Below are positions 22,091 to 32,640 of a DNA stretch of 64,000 nucleotides, piece after piece (the first letter of the stretch is position 1; each line of letters opens with the position of its first letter). The notes below the pieces were generated by a model. It had not been told where the DNA came from. It searched no databases and saw only the letters and a list, made by a program, of their open reading frames with translations. Position numbers and translations under genes: made by a program. The stretch lies in the NCBI RefSeq assembly GCF_963855985.1, contig NC_087090.1, positions 15,374,501-15,438,500 on the forward strand, in the 5' to 3' direction. Source of the stretch: Ostrinia nubilalis. Taxonomy: Eukaryota > Arthropoda > Insecta > Lepidoptera > Crambidae.

Positions 22091-25000
22091 TCAATTAACG
22101 CATGAAATTTTAATTAACTAATTCAGCGAAAACATTGAAAGAAAAATTTCACAACTGATCCTTAGTTATTAAATTACAAAAGCCACTTATAACGTTTTTA
22201 GATGTCCATAAGATTAACCGAAGCGTTTCCCCCATTGTGACAGTCTGCATGACCAAATGACCACCATAATTACCTCTCACAAGCCCTGAAACACCATAAC
22301 CCCATTTCTTCTCGCAGTCAAGCATACCAGCCACTTTTCATCGGGCACAATAAAAGTGTCATCATTCCTTGCATTCTGGTTGTACGTGACTGAAATGACA
22401 AGCGAAACCCCAGAGATACAAAGACATCTTTCGAGTCCAAATCAAATTTTCCGCTCTGATATAAACTGGGGAAGAAAGTAGGGTGATGCCGGGATTGATC
22501 CACAAAATATACTAGATTGAAGTCTTTGAAATTACGTCGTAATAAACACGTCGTATAATTACAATTCGTCAAATCAAGGGTACAGGGTATGTATTAATGG
22601 AACGCGAAAGTTTTAAATCATATATGGTATGTCAAAGACATTGTCATACATTCATCCAAATTTATTTTATTTGAAGTAACTGTGCAAGTTTCTTTCCATT
22701 TTACTTATGCAATTTGTAAAGAGATAATAGAAAATATGTAATTCCTTTGAAAACATGAAGTTAAAATTTTTTGATATAAAAATGTTCTAGAATAAAGAAA
22801 GCAGTTTAAATATAACCGTTTCACCCTTCAGGAAATGCAAATGTTTTGACTCGGGGGTGAAAAGCGTTAAAAAAGTGCAACCCTCATTAAGGCGAGTCCC
22901 AGCGGGCAGTTCTTGAGGTAGAGAGAGATTTTTTTGTCCTGCAGTGGACTATTTATTGTCCAGTAGTGGTTTGATGCTGCTTTTAACACAGTTTGTCAAC
23001 CTTTAGAGCAGGAAGGGATACCATTGCGTTTTTAGATGCCTTTTACAAAGTCAAAATATGTTTATTGAATTTCATGAATGAATATTCATACAAGTTGAAA
23101 TTATCAAATTATTCAGTGCCTACATCATTTGACCCAATTAGGCTTAGCAATCATATAAATCGATCAAGTAATTAACGTGTAACGGATGACCTATTTAGAC
23201 ATAATAATTACTTTCATTTCATAGACAGACAAATAGGTGCGAACTGACCTCAGCTTGATCTTGTATTTTTCTTTTAGTAGGGTTTGGAAATTACGATTTC
23301 GCCAAAATCACGTGAGCAAGCGTGACGTTGTCTGGCGTTTTGAATTTGACATCTGTCATTTTTCAGTTGACAGCTTTGAGCTGTGGCGTTTAGTCCTAAA
23401 CCACAAATATATTAACGTTTCGAATGTATCAAGAAACTATTAAATTAGTTTTCAAAAGAATCACTCAAATGTATTGTGTTAAAATAACATGACAAAGTAA
23501 AAGACTATTTTAATGTGAACCCAATTAGTGGCGGTAGGCAATTTCCGCCCACCAAGATGATTCTTGGGCGGGCTATTTTGAAGCTTATAGACAAATTTTG
23601 AAATCATTTATGTTTAATTCAATTTGATTTTTGTGTTCGAAACATTTTAGTGCACGTTTAGTTTTAGAGAGCTTTTTAGTAGCTTTAGTTGTACATACTT
23701 ATGTATTTTGCACCACTTACTCTATTCTCAGTTCGGCCCTAAGGTTGACTGGAGAAGAATGCCGAATGGCATTAAGTTTGCCTTATTACTGTGATTTATG
23801 TGCAATATGCAATGTTACGCCCTACGCCGTTTATTATCCTTTAAATGTACCTATTAAATAAAGCAAACTCTTTCGAAGTGCTTAACACATACAAGTACTT
23901 ACAATCAACAGTACATAAAACCATACAATTGCTATCGCAAAATAGCTCTTATTCCCTTTACAAGAAACCACAGTGTTTAACTTGACGTGCCGCCATCCGT
24001 ACAGCAAAAATAGTGGGTAAATGTGAGTGTTTTCGTCCGCGGGAGGGAGAGTGCTCATTAACCTCTGGCTGCGGAGGGCCCGGGAGGTCGCGTAATATGC
24101 CGCTAACCAACCTCCCCGTTGTTGTGCTTTTAAGTGTTTTGAGTGAAGGAAAGATTTTTGTCACAATAACTGGCAACTGGCATGTCATTGTGTGTTGGAT
24201 TTTTTCGTTATAGGATAGAATCTCAGATGAGACAAAATCATAGTGTATTTTTATATTATTTGTATTTTGTATAGTGGTTCCCGTTGCGTTCACACCTACG
24301 TATATTATTTTAGAAATCATACCAGTTAATACAGCAGTTCGAAACACAATACAAGATTAGTGTTAGAATGCTTCAATACTGACTATTTCACAAAATATAG
24401 TAACTGTCCTTTAGACGTGTGATTTATTTCTTTTATTACTGCTAAGATTAATTAATTTGAAACGCCATTAGTTATTCATGGACACTGGCTCTTGGTTACG
24501 AATATGTATTTTTTTTTAATGCTCCATGATTTAAAAAACGCGTTTATTAAAACCCCTTCCTCTAAACGTTCACCGTTAATGATGAAACACCGTACGACCC
24601 TAAAAAAACAGCGTCAAAAGAAAAAAGTCGGGAAAAGTGCGGTTGGGAACTTCCCTTTCCTATTTATAAACATTTTATCTCAATGTCTGGGCGGCCCTGG
24701 GTTCTGTACAAGTTGTGCCAGGGTTGTCACAGCTTGAAAAATCTTGGCCAAAAGTTAAACCTCTATTCTTGTATTGAGGTAGGTAAAAGCTAGCTGTAAA
24801 TAACGGTGTTGTGTATATTTGTTATATTTTCGCGACTAATCCCGTTATTTTTTAAATTCTGGGACAAACGCAAGATCTAATCTTGTTTTTAATGAGAAAT
24901 AAACTATTTTTGTTTAAATAAAAACTTTCTGCTATACCGAAAACGCAACCAAAGCTGCAGCCAGAGACTATTTGGTTACCGGAGACAAACTCCTAAGTGT

Positions 25001-25364
25001 TAAACCTTCTATACTTATTAATATACCAGCAATTTTTTTTCCAAGGTGGCGTTTATGCCGTGGCTCTTAACAAACTTGAAACTATTTCCTTGACACGAGT
25101 ATAAACAACAGTTAAAAAAATGTATCACATTTGACTCAAGGAACAACAGCATTTCACTGAAGTGACAACCCTAACGAGAAAAATGTAGGAAAACGAATAA
25201 GGCTCGTTAACTGGGCGCAACGGAGCGAAGCTAACGCAAGCACAGGTTCTGTTCCCGTTTCGGTCGCGATGTAGGGAAATAACCGCTTTGGTAACCCAAT
25301 GCATGGTTTCAATATAACGAGCTGATTTGACGAAGAATTTCGTTAATAATAAATTTTGTTTTAT
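22091..25364. other. No gene seen
   Basis: Short frames at 22149-22572, 22993-23175, 23237-23443, 23631-23861, 23958-24347 and 24492-24737 show no conserved domain and overlap one another on opposite strands. A GC-rich patch lies at 24035-24115. About 22880-22980 has a weak GTCCTGCAGTGGAC motif of RTE-tail type. Confidence 0.35.
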
Positions 25365-25789
25365 ACTAGCTTCTGCCGTGACTTCACTCGCGTTATACTT
25401 TGGACGCCCATTTCACTTCCTCGTGGAGTAAATTTTGGAAACTCCTTTCTTGCAAATGCCTAAGCCCTAATAACTATCTGAGTGCTTACTTTCATCGCAA
25501 TCCGTTTGAGCTGTGTATTGATAGATCAGTTAGTCAATTGGTTCCCAAAGTAGGGGGCGCGCCCCCCAGGGGGTATGCAAAGACCTTTAAAGGGGGGCGC
25601 GGGCCATCTGTGAATAACCTGCGACCGCTGACAGAATGCATTCCAGACTGCTCGATACGACCAATAATAATCTTGACTGGAGGGGGGGCGCGGAATTTTT
25701 TGTATGGTCGAAAGGGGCGTGTCTCAGATAAGTTTGGGAACCAATGAGTTAGTCAGTAACGATTGCCTTTTACATAGTAATACGAGTAT
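25365..25789 (+). mobile_element. Non-LTR 3'-end repeat split by a MITE
   Basis: Left part 25365-25536 opens ACTAGCTTCTGCCGTGACTT and runs to GCTGTGTATTGATAGATCAG. It resumes after the inserted MITE at 25756-25789 with GTAACGATTGCCTTTTACAT. The continuity across the insertion fits a pre-existing repeat hit by a later transposition. Confidence 0.6.
25537..25747. mobile_element. hAT-type MITE with 8-bp target duplication
   Basis: Inverted ends ATTGGTTCCCAAA and TTTGGGAACCAAT. The 8-bp repeat GTTAGTCA lies at 25529-25536 and again at 25748-25755. The length of the duplication and the GGTTCCCAAA terminal core fit the hAT superfamily. The interior has long G/C runs (GGGGGCGCGCCCCCCAGGGGG). The 115-codon frame at 25400-25747 ends in the right TIR and is not a gene. 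Confidence 0.8.
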
Positions 25790-25907
25790 ACTTACGCTTC
25801 ATCTCATGTGAAAATAGTGAAAGAAATTCTTGTTTAAATTCGTCTTTTCTTGAACCCCAATAGAAGCTAAAGTTTTTACGATATACAGCGTGACTATGTT
25901 ATTATAC

Positions 25908-25969
25908 CGGCCATTGGGGTAGGCCTATGTTCAGCAGTGGATGTCCTATGGCTGAAATGATGATGATGC
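25908..25969 (+). pseudogene. RTE ORF2 terminus with (GAT)n tail
   Basis: GCC at 25923 starts AYVQQWMSYG followed by a stop at 25953-25955 and then TGATGATGATG. This is the diagnostic end of lepidopteran RTE ORF2; everything upstream is lost. Confidence 0.6.
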
Positions 25970-26363
25970 TATCATACCGTTTATGAAAATCTGAATCTGA
26001 TGTCATGTCACTGGGGATAACATGACATGAATCTTTTTGCAATGTCATTTTATTTGTGTCTTAAGTGCATTGTTGCTAACAATAAACACTGTGGACCTTT
26101 TCCATCTGAAAACAATTCTATAATAGCGCCTCCCAAATTACTTTTACTAAAATTCGTCACCTCATTAAACCCTGATTAAGTGTGTTCTCAGTCCTTTGTA
26201 GCAACACATCGTTCGTTTGACAATGACGTCACCCCGAGGCGCACCGTACAAAGGGCAAGCTCGTTTAATGAATCGAAATTTGTCGAGCTTAGGTTTTAGG
26301 GGCCGCGGGAACTTCGCTTTTAATTCTGTAACATAAGTGTGGAAAGGCTTATTTATAAGCAAA
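25970..26363. other. No feature recognised
   Basis: Contains a short inverted pair ATGTCATGTCACTGG / ATAACATGACATG near 26000-26030. Nothing else supported. Confidence 0.35.
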
Positions 26364-26487
26364 AAACATTACGATGAGGTCTCACAGTGTGCGTGGACGT
26401 ACAGGGTGACACACGAACCAATCACAGAGCTCTATTCAACACTGTGCGTTTGCTGCTTCACTTACGAAGCATCGTTTGTGAATACGG
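26364..26487 (+). mobile_element. MITE family CGCCCGTATTCACAAAC, copy 1 (left end lost)
   Basis: Family layout: CGCCCGTATTCACAAAC terminus, TGAGGTCTCACAGTGCGCGT, GGACGCACAGGGTGACACAC, GAACCAATCACAGAGCTCTA, a GCTGCTTCACTTAAGCAAG segment and the inverted terminus GTTTGTGAATACGGGCG, about 140-150 bp. Intact copies are flanked by 3-bp TTA or TCA repeats. No coding capacity. This copy starts inside the left terminus. The 132-codon frame at 26337-26735 runs through it and is not a gene. Confidence 0.7.
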
Positions 26488-26825
26488 ACTGTTTCTTTGC
26501 GGTTGTCTGCGTTTTTCGTGCAGTTTCTCATAAATTGAGAAAACTCTCCCGTTTTCTGCTTACGCCAAATTATTACCCAATTATTAAAAACCTTTCCTTT
26601 AATGAAATTAAGTTTGGAAATAACCTTTCAAATGGTACCAATGTTAGTGGGAAGTGGGGATGCCTACGTTTGAAAAGTGCTTGTTGCGGGAGGTGCGATT
26701 TATTTGATGCCGAGTGTATATGCACGACGTTATAGACATCATAAAAACAACTGAATATCGGACAAAATCAACTTAATTTTCAAAGCGGAGAGGAGGCGAG
26801 ATATGTTTTGATTAGATAGAGAGTT

Positions 26826-26938
26826 ACGGGACTATTCCCACCTCTCGTTCCCACCACTGCAACTCCTGTGTAGCCAGGATCTACAGCTTGACCGCCACAA
26901 AAATCCAACCAATGGAGGTCAAGTTTGTCCCGTGGGAA
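26826..26938. repeat. Shared repeat ATTCCCACCTCTC, copy 1
   Basis: GGACTATTCCCACCTCTCGT, CTCCTGTGTAGCCAGGATCT and AGCTTGACCGC are shared with 63190-63298. Dispersed repeat of unknown class. Confidence 0.65.
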
Positions 26939-27761
26939 AGTTAAACTGTCATTGGACCCGCAACGAAATTAATCAGAAGAACATAGGAGGAGTTCGAAAT
27001 TAAGGTTCGACTTCCCTCCATTGCAAAGCGGATGACAGGTGACAAAAAAAAAAGGTTTAAAACCTTTAAGAAAAGATTATGCACCACGGACAATAAATAA
27101 AAATTAAGGGGGCCTATCTTATGAGCAATTAACAACTACCTGCCAATAGTATTTTTCACAAAATCGCTTAAAAGCACGAAAATTTTTCCTTGTCGCGACA
27201 AGATCGGTGTAATAAGTTATATAATAGTGTAATATATTAGATAGAGAGTTAGAGAGAGATATAATATTAGAGTTCCGAATCGCAATTGAGTGTAAATGTG
27301 ATGTCACACATCCCATCTCGTCTCTTCTCTCCACCTTGGTGGAAACCAGGCTTTATTCTTAAAACCTATGCCTAATGAAGTGTCTTCTAAATTTCGTAGT
27401 AACACATCGTTTCGCAATAAAGTTTCCTTGACGCATCCTGTTCAAAGGACAAGGCTTTGTAATGATTCAAAGTGCCCCAAGAGTTTAGATTTTAAGAGGC
27501 CGTGTGAAGAACTTGTTGAAATACGAACTTTGCTCTTAATACTTGCATGAGTGTGGAGGAAAACAAGCGTTCATAAAGCTTGAAATAAATTGTCATACAC
27601 ATAGAGAATTAAAATACTTTAGTTTTTAGGATTTTCGCATTTAGGATTCAAAATATTCTCAAAGTAATTTACAATTAAAAATCATTTGCCTCAGTGAAAG
27701 CTCGTGGGATCAATTCCAACAGTTTCCGTCATTAAGCAGTTTACTTATTTTTTATTTAAAA
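26939..27761. other. No gene seen
   Basis: About 27296-27360 (CTCTTCTCTCCACC..GGAAACCAGGC) may be a diverged end related to 13251-13415. Purine-rich GAGAGTTAGAGAGAGAT at 27243-27260. Short frames show no domain. Confidence 0.35.
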
Positions 27762-27952
27762 ACTAGCTGACCCGGCGAACTCTGTTCCGCCTTAAAGGCA
27801 ATAAATAAGCAAATCTTTCCTTATTTGCTCACCGTTTAGACCTACCCTGGACTACGACAAACATTTTAACACCAAAATCAGCTCATTCGGCCCAGCCGTT
27901 CTCGAGTTTTAATCAGACTAACGAACATCAATTCATTTTTATTTATATAGAT
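27762..27952 (+). mobile_element. Repeat ACTAGCTGACCCGGCGAAC
   Basis: Opens ACTAGCTGACCCGGCGAACT CTGTTCCGCC, then AAAATCAGCTCATTCGGCCC, and ends TTTTTATTTATATAGAT. It is a common insect repeat that behaves as a truncated non-LTR 3' end; that assignment is family knowledge. Confidence 0.6.
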
Positions 27953-28016
27953 ATACAGTACTAAGTCATATTACAAACTGTCTAGACTTATGAGAATGCA
28001 TGTCAAAAGAAACTAA

Positions 28017-28124
28017 CTTTTTTTATGCATAACAAGTCAGGAATTTGACCGCAATCGCACCTGGTGTTTTAAGGGAGAAGCAGTCTAGGATGGTACATAT
28101 CTGCCCTGTAAGTGCCTATTCACT
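28017..28124 (+). repeat. Repeat CGCAATCGCACCTGGTGTT, copy 1
   Basis: TTTGACCGCAATCGCACCTG, then AGCAGTCTAGGATGGTACAT and CTGCCCTGTAAGTGCCTATT. A second copy is at 28499-28624 and a fragment sits inside the SINE at 32033-32320. Confidence 0.65.
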
Positions 28125-28498
28125 ATTATGAACAAAAGAAACTTATCCAAACCAACAATATGTCAACTCAATATGTCAACTTGATAACTCTTCAAGTCGC
28201 CCATAAGACATATAGTTTCGGCCATTCAACAGTACGCCGATAACATACAATGTCAATTTTTATGATCCCTTGTGACGCACAAAACGTAAAAGTTTTTATG
28301 TCCTTATTTTTATTGAACGATTCAGAATCTAATATTTCAGATAGTGTCTAGAAGAAAAACAAGAAAATAGAGCTGTATGAAACGCAGGTATATTAGACTT
28401 TTACATAAGCTAAGATCAAGCGTTTTCTTAGGTACGTAAAAAATCTAGAAAACTATAGTTCCATCTGCACAGAGTAAATAATATACAGATCTGCGACA

Positions 28499-28624
28499 TT
28501 TTTTTATGCAATGCAAGGCAGGTATTTGATCGCAATTGCACCTGGTGTTAAGTGATATGCAGTCTAGGATGGTACATAATCTGCCCTGTAAGTGCCTATT
28601 CACTCTCACCTTGAATAGGCCCGG
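28499..28624 (+). repeat. Repeat CGCAATCGCACCTGGTGTT, copy 2
   Basis: Same order as copy 1, 375 bp upstream of the next repeat, and in the same orientation: GCAAGGCAGGTATTTGATCG, AGTCTAGGATGGTACATAAT, GTAAGTGCCTATTCACT. Confidence 0.65.
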
Positions 28625-28691
28625 ACTATAATGTTTGAAATGACATGAATATGATGAACATTCCCTTAAATACCTTACGGCAAAATTATTA

Positions 28692-29040
28692 AAAAAAACT
28701 GACCAAGTGCGTGTCGTGACACGCGCAGTGTAGGGTTCCGTAGTTGCGTTATATCAGCAATTACTTCATCTAAGTCACTTTAAATGGTTTCTTATAAGGA
28801 ATTTTTAGTTGGTAAGAAATATTCTAATACATACTAAGTTGAATGACTATTACTCAAACTACTTAACTGATCTATTATAACCGTTATAATTTTCCCTTTA
28901 AGTTCATGAAAAGCAATTTTTCCATATTTTTCAAGCCAATAGTTTAGCTTTTAGTGTTACACAACAATGTCATGTAAAAACATCACTGTATTTTCTATTT
29001 AACTAAAAAAATATGGCGAAGCGAAACTTATAAGTGGTTT
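28692..29040 (+). mobile_element. Truncated GGGTTCCGTA-end repeat
   Basis: ACTGACCAAGTGCGTGTCG..AGGGTTCCGTAG parallels ACCGGCCAAGTGCGAGTCGG..GAGGGTTCCG at 43885. Later motifs include TTTTTCAAGCCAATAGTTTA. The other end is not found. The first 55 bp are secure; the rest is inferred to belong. Confidence 0.4.
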
Positions 29041-29155
29041 AATATAACCAGAGCTTTCCCGTGACGTCATTATTTACTGTTTCCAGGAAGCTCATAATAC
29101 ACATTGTCATGGGAAAATTAAGACGTACAACAACCATCTTTCAGTGGTAAAAATA

Positions 29156-29366
29156 CACTCGCGAGCAAAAGTATGGAATCACCCCATTCGTTTTGAGTAA
29201 TCTTTGTAGCTAAACGACTATGAAGATTAAATTAAAAATGGTACCAGTTTAAAGGTTACATTACAAACTTTAACTTGATACCATAGATGCATAGATAGTC
29301 ATTGAGTTCTTCAGATCGTTGGGAACAAAACACAAGATAGTGATTCCATACTTTTGCTCGTAAGTA
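29156..29366. mobile_element. Tc1/mariner-type MITE with TA duplication
   Basis: Ends CACTCGCGAGCAAAAGTATG and (inverse of) TACTTACGAGCAAAAGTATG share CGAGCAAAAGTATGGAATCA, about 20 bp. TA flanks at 29154-29155 and 29367-29368. 211 bp with no frame. The TA duplication and C-rich termini point to Tc1/mariner. Confidence 0.75.
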
Positions 29367-30116
29367 TAGCTTGTTTATTTCAGTTTTAGTTTGTACATAA
29401 AATGTCTTGAATCAATACGTATTCTATCATTTAGCTTCTAAAGAGATGCGTAAAGACGCTTAATAAATTAAACAAATTCAGTAACTTTTCAATTTATCTG
29501 ACCCACTTCAACAAAACTTAGAGGTAAATTCGTATTGAGGCAATGTAAATCAGGCTTTACTCTTCATTTCAGGAATCTATATCGATAAAGAAGTCGAAAG
29601 AATTAATTGTGCCCGTACGCACAGGGTGGCACACGAACCAATCACAGAGCTCTATTGATCGCTGTGCGTTAGATTGCCTGCTTCACTTAAGCAAGCATTG
29701 CTTCTAAATATGAGCTTGAGCTACAACGTTGTCTTGCCAAAAATATAACTTCAGTTTTGATATTTTTATTGCCTGATGTTTAATATTAGGCACTTTTATA
29801 TCTCGGGCTACTATCGAAATATTGTCCGAAAACGATAAAATGTTCTCTTGATGTAGAGACCAGTAACCGTTCATGTTTATAGTACAGCCTTATCAGAAGT
29901 CCAGTCCATTGGTTCCTTACGACACTTGGAATAAAGTTCAAAAATAGTCGTCGTCTACTGGGTGTACGCGTACGAATTCCTCTTGCCATCCGTCCATCGA
30001 TTCACTCGCTTTCATGTCCTTTCATAGCAATATGGATATTTATAGAGTTACAGATAACTAGGGCTGTCCCGTATAGGGAAACTATATTTTTTATCGAAAA
30101 CATCAAATCTGTAGTC
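29367..30116. other. No gene seen; partial MITE
   Basis: Apart from the partial MITE at 29611-29702, nothing is recognised. The 67-codon minus frame at 29786-29989 has no domain. Confidence 0.35.
29611..29702 (+). mobile_element. MITE family CGCCCGTATTCACAAAC, copy 2 (core only)
   Basis: Both termini are gone; CGCACAGGGTGGCACACGAA, CCAATCACAGAGCTCTATTG and CTTCACTTAAGCAAGCATTG identify it. Confidence 0.65.
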
Positions 30117-30305
30117 GGCTTAGTCATCAAAATGACAACCGGGACGCAAAATGTCCACAAATAATCGAAATATCCGAAATAGACAATATTATTATGAGAT
30201 GTTGTCTTTTAGCGAAGTTGACATTTTAAGAAGTTGTAATTTCGAGAAGTGGACATTTTGCATCCCGGTTGTCATTTTGAGAAGTTGTCATTTTGATGAC
30301 TAAGC
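30117..30305. mobile_element. Foldback MITE GGCTTAGTCATCAAAATGAC
   Basis: Left GGCTTAGTCATCAAAATGAC with CAACCGGGACGCAAAATGTC. The right end has the inverse of both, but separated by an extra AGAAGTTGTCATTTTG unit. The right half holds several tandem GAAGTTGNCATTTT units (about 30215-30297). No target duplication fixed. Confidence 0.6.
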
Positions 30306-30481
30306 CCTGTAGTCGTGAGTGGGTGGACTCCGACCATAGTGGTAGGTATTTATTACAATGCCGTTTTCAAGTTATTTTAAGTCCTAGACACGAAGCCTTA
30401 AGGCGGTTTGATAGCGTTTGACCGTTAGGGAGCTCTTTACTTACACCTGTCATCCATGCCAAGCTTGCATGGAGTAGTTAC

Positions 30482-30589
30482 TAAGGCTGAGTTGCACCAC
30501 CTAACTTTAACGGTAACTATGACGATAACCGGTGCATTTTGTATGGAGTTTTGACGTTTGTCAGAGTAAGATGGTGCAACCCACCCTAA
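30482..30589 (-). mobile_element. MITE family GGCTGAGTTGCACCAC, copy 5
   Basis: AAGGCTGAGTTGCACCACCT at the left, TAAGATGGTGCAACCCACCC at the right, TTGTATGGAGTTTTGACGTT between; reversed relative to copies 1 and 2. Confidence 0.65.
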
Positions 30590-30760
30590 GCCATTTAAGT
30601 CATACCATACATGTTCGTTTAGTTCATGGACTATCTGCTGTTTTTGTTGTATTCTGTCATTCGCAGGTCAGCTGAAATAATGATCTTTTGTGCTTATAAC
30701 GGGAAAAGTCTTGACCTACACGTCTCACGTGAGAGAACGTGGAAGGCTGAAGGGGACTAA

Positions 30761-30870
30761 TGCCCGTTTTCACCATCAATTTTGAAAAAAGTGACCCTTA
30801 TGTAAACAAAATTTCTGTTATGTGTTACCATAGGGGTCACTTAAAAATTAGGGATGGATGAAAGCGGGCA
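30761..30870. mobile_element. MITE with TAA duplication (Harbinger-like)
   Basis: Ends TGCCCGTTTTCACCATCAAT and (right) GGATGGATGAAAGCGGGCA are inverted repeats; inner arms GTGACCCTTATG / CATAGGGGTCAC pair as well. TAA at 30758-30760 and 30871-30873. 3-bp TWA duplications are typical of PIF/Harbinger; assignment rests on that alone. Confidence 0.65.
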
Positions 30871-32032
30871 TAAGACTAAGCTCTACCACTAAAATCAGAC
30901 AATTTTGTTCATACTAGGTATCGAACTCGAGACCTCTACTTAGATCATACAGCTGTTCAATGTATAAACAACAAGCTAAAGAGTAACAAACGAATAACGT
31001 CACAAACTTTCATAGGTCTTTCGACAACCCTATCAGTAATCCAGGAATTATTTCGTACAGCCTACAGCGCAAAGAGTATTTACAAAAATAAATGCACACA
31101 TCAACTGCCAGGGATGGGGGATCGGGATCGGCCCCGTCGGGGAATGTTAAATTAAAAAGGGATCATTGGGTACAGTCTGCTGGATATTCAAGTATATTTA
31201 TGGCAGTTGGATTTGGCGGTTATGACCTTACTGCCTTTTACGTGGCGGTATTCTCTTGATAATACTGGCTTACAGAGGCGTAAATGATAAAATTATTTTA
31301 GAATTAAGTTTATTAGATTTATTTAGTCTCTTTTGGTGTGCTTGATACATTTTGTAAATATTTCGAAAGATCTTCATTAAATTAAGTTTAAAAAAGACAC
31401 TTTGTACCTACCTTAGTTAAACATTAGTACGTTATGGTTTGAGTGAACCATCTTTTATCTCATCAAACCTCAAGCGGACGCATAAGACCGAGTAACAATT
31501 GATTTCTGTTGTGTCTCTATTCGCGGTGACAATTTTCGCTTCCAAATAACTAAAATAGTAACACATTTAAAAGTCCCATAACATAAACCCATGGAAAATA
31601 TTCACCCGTTTAAATCCAAGTTTACCCGACTGTACAGAAATGTATTGATGTCTGTGCAATGGGGGTGCTTCAGACATTTTTGTAAAAAAACTTTTTGAAC
31701 ATGCGCTGCATCTAAAATTCTTATGATGTTTAATATTTACACGCGTAAAATTCATATTTTTCAAGCGTAAAAGTAAGCCTTCTGATGTTTGTTAGCCGTT
31801 TCAGAGCATTTTTGGTGAATTAACGAATAAGAGGTTCATCGTATTGCCTTATGTATGTTGGATTTTAGGTAATAGCATAGTTTTAGTGACGTTGTTGATG
31901 TGTTAATACCCATAGGTACCCCATAAGGCTCAGTTTTTACAACCCAAACGATAAATAAGTAGAAGAAACAGACTTTTATTTAGATCATGATGAAACATTT
32001 AATTAATAAACCTGCATTTTTTTTATCTTTGG
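30871..32032. other. No feature recognised
   Basis: AT-rich. The 65-codon minus frame at 31567-31764 has no domain. Nothing else supported. Confidence 0.35.
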
Positions 32033-32320
32033 ACAATCTCACACAGCGCCATCTAGCCCCAAAGTAAGCAATTAATATGCTTGTGTTATGGGTGCTAGCT
32101 TAACGGATATACTACTTATATACTTTTTTTTAAAATACATACATTTTTTTTTAATGCTAGACAAGGCAGGTATTTGACCGCAATCGCACCTGGTGTTAAA
32201 TTATACATAGTAACATCACAGAAATTAAAATTCATCATTTCAATTTCTGCCCGGCCGGGAATCGAACCCGGGACCTCTCGGCATAGTAGTCCGTTCTGAA
32301 CCACTACACCAAACGGCCGA
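32033..32320 (-). mobile_element. tRNA-derived SINE (GGCCGTTTGGTGTAGTGG), with insertion
   Basis: Minus strand: GGCCGTTTGGTGTAGTGGTT (A-box-like), GGTCCCGGGTTCGATTCCCG (B-box/T-arm), a body with AATGATGAATTTTAATTTCT, then AGCACCCATAACACAAGC and TGGCGCTGTGTGAGATTGTC. A second near full-length copy is at 59660-59912. Relative to it this copy lacks GGGTCTGGGT and carries about 57 extra bp at 32143-32199 from the CGCAATCGCACCTGGTG repeat. The tRNA-like head would carry an internal pol III promoter. Confidence 0.75.
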
Positions 32321-32410
32321 CATTACTTCAACCCCTTTTCCATTTCATGTACAGTCCACAGCCACATCAGACTATTTGGTGCAGAATGGCACCTATTACT
32401 ATTATATTAA

Positions 32411-32640
32411 ACTAGCTTTCCGCCCGCGGCTTCGCCCGCGTGGAATTTTGTCTGTCACAGAAAAACTTTATCGCGCGCGTCCCTGTTTCAAAAACCGGGA
32501 TAAAAACTATCCTATGTTCTTTCCCGGGACTCAAACTATCTCTATGCCAAATTTCATCAAAATCGGTTGCGAGGTTTAAGCGGGAAAGCGTAACAGACAG
32601 ACAGACAGACAGAGTTACTTTCGCATTTATAATATTATAG
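32411..32640 (+). mobile_element. Interspersed repeat ACTAGCTT..CCCGCGGC, copy 2
   Basis: Complete from ACTAGCTTTCCGCCCGCGG to AATATTATAG, with a (CAGA)n run at 32592-32612. Preceded at 32349-32400 by the TACAGTCCACAGCCACATCA motif seen near 724, 36598 and 50353. Confidence 0.7.

Noticed and set aside
23958..24347. 129-codon minus frame
   Set aside because: Follows from a GC-rich patch; low-complexity residues, no domain, no exon signals.
25400..25747. 115-codon frame
   Set aside because: Spans a non-LTR repeat and a hAT-type MITE and ends in the MITE terminus.
26337..26735. 132-codon frame
   Set aside because: First half is MITE sequence; the rest has no domain.
32250..32320. tRNA-like GGCCGTTTGGTGTAGTGG..GGTTCGATTCCCGG (also 59660-59735)
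   Set aside because: No proper anticodon stem, and both copies continue into the same SINE body.
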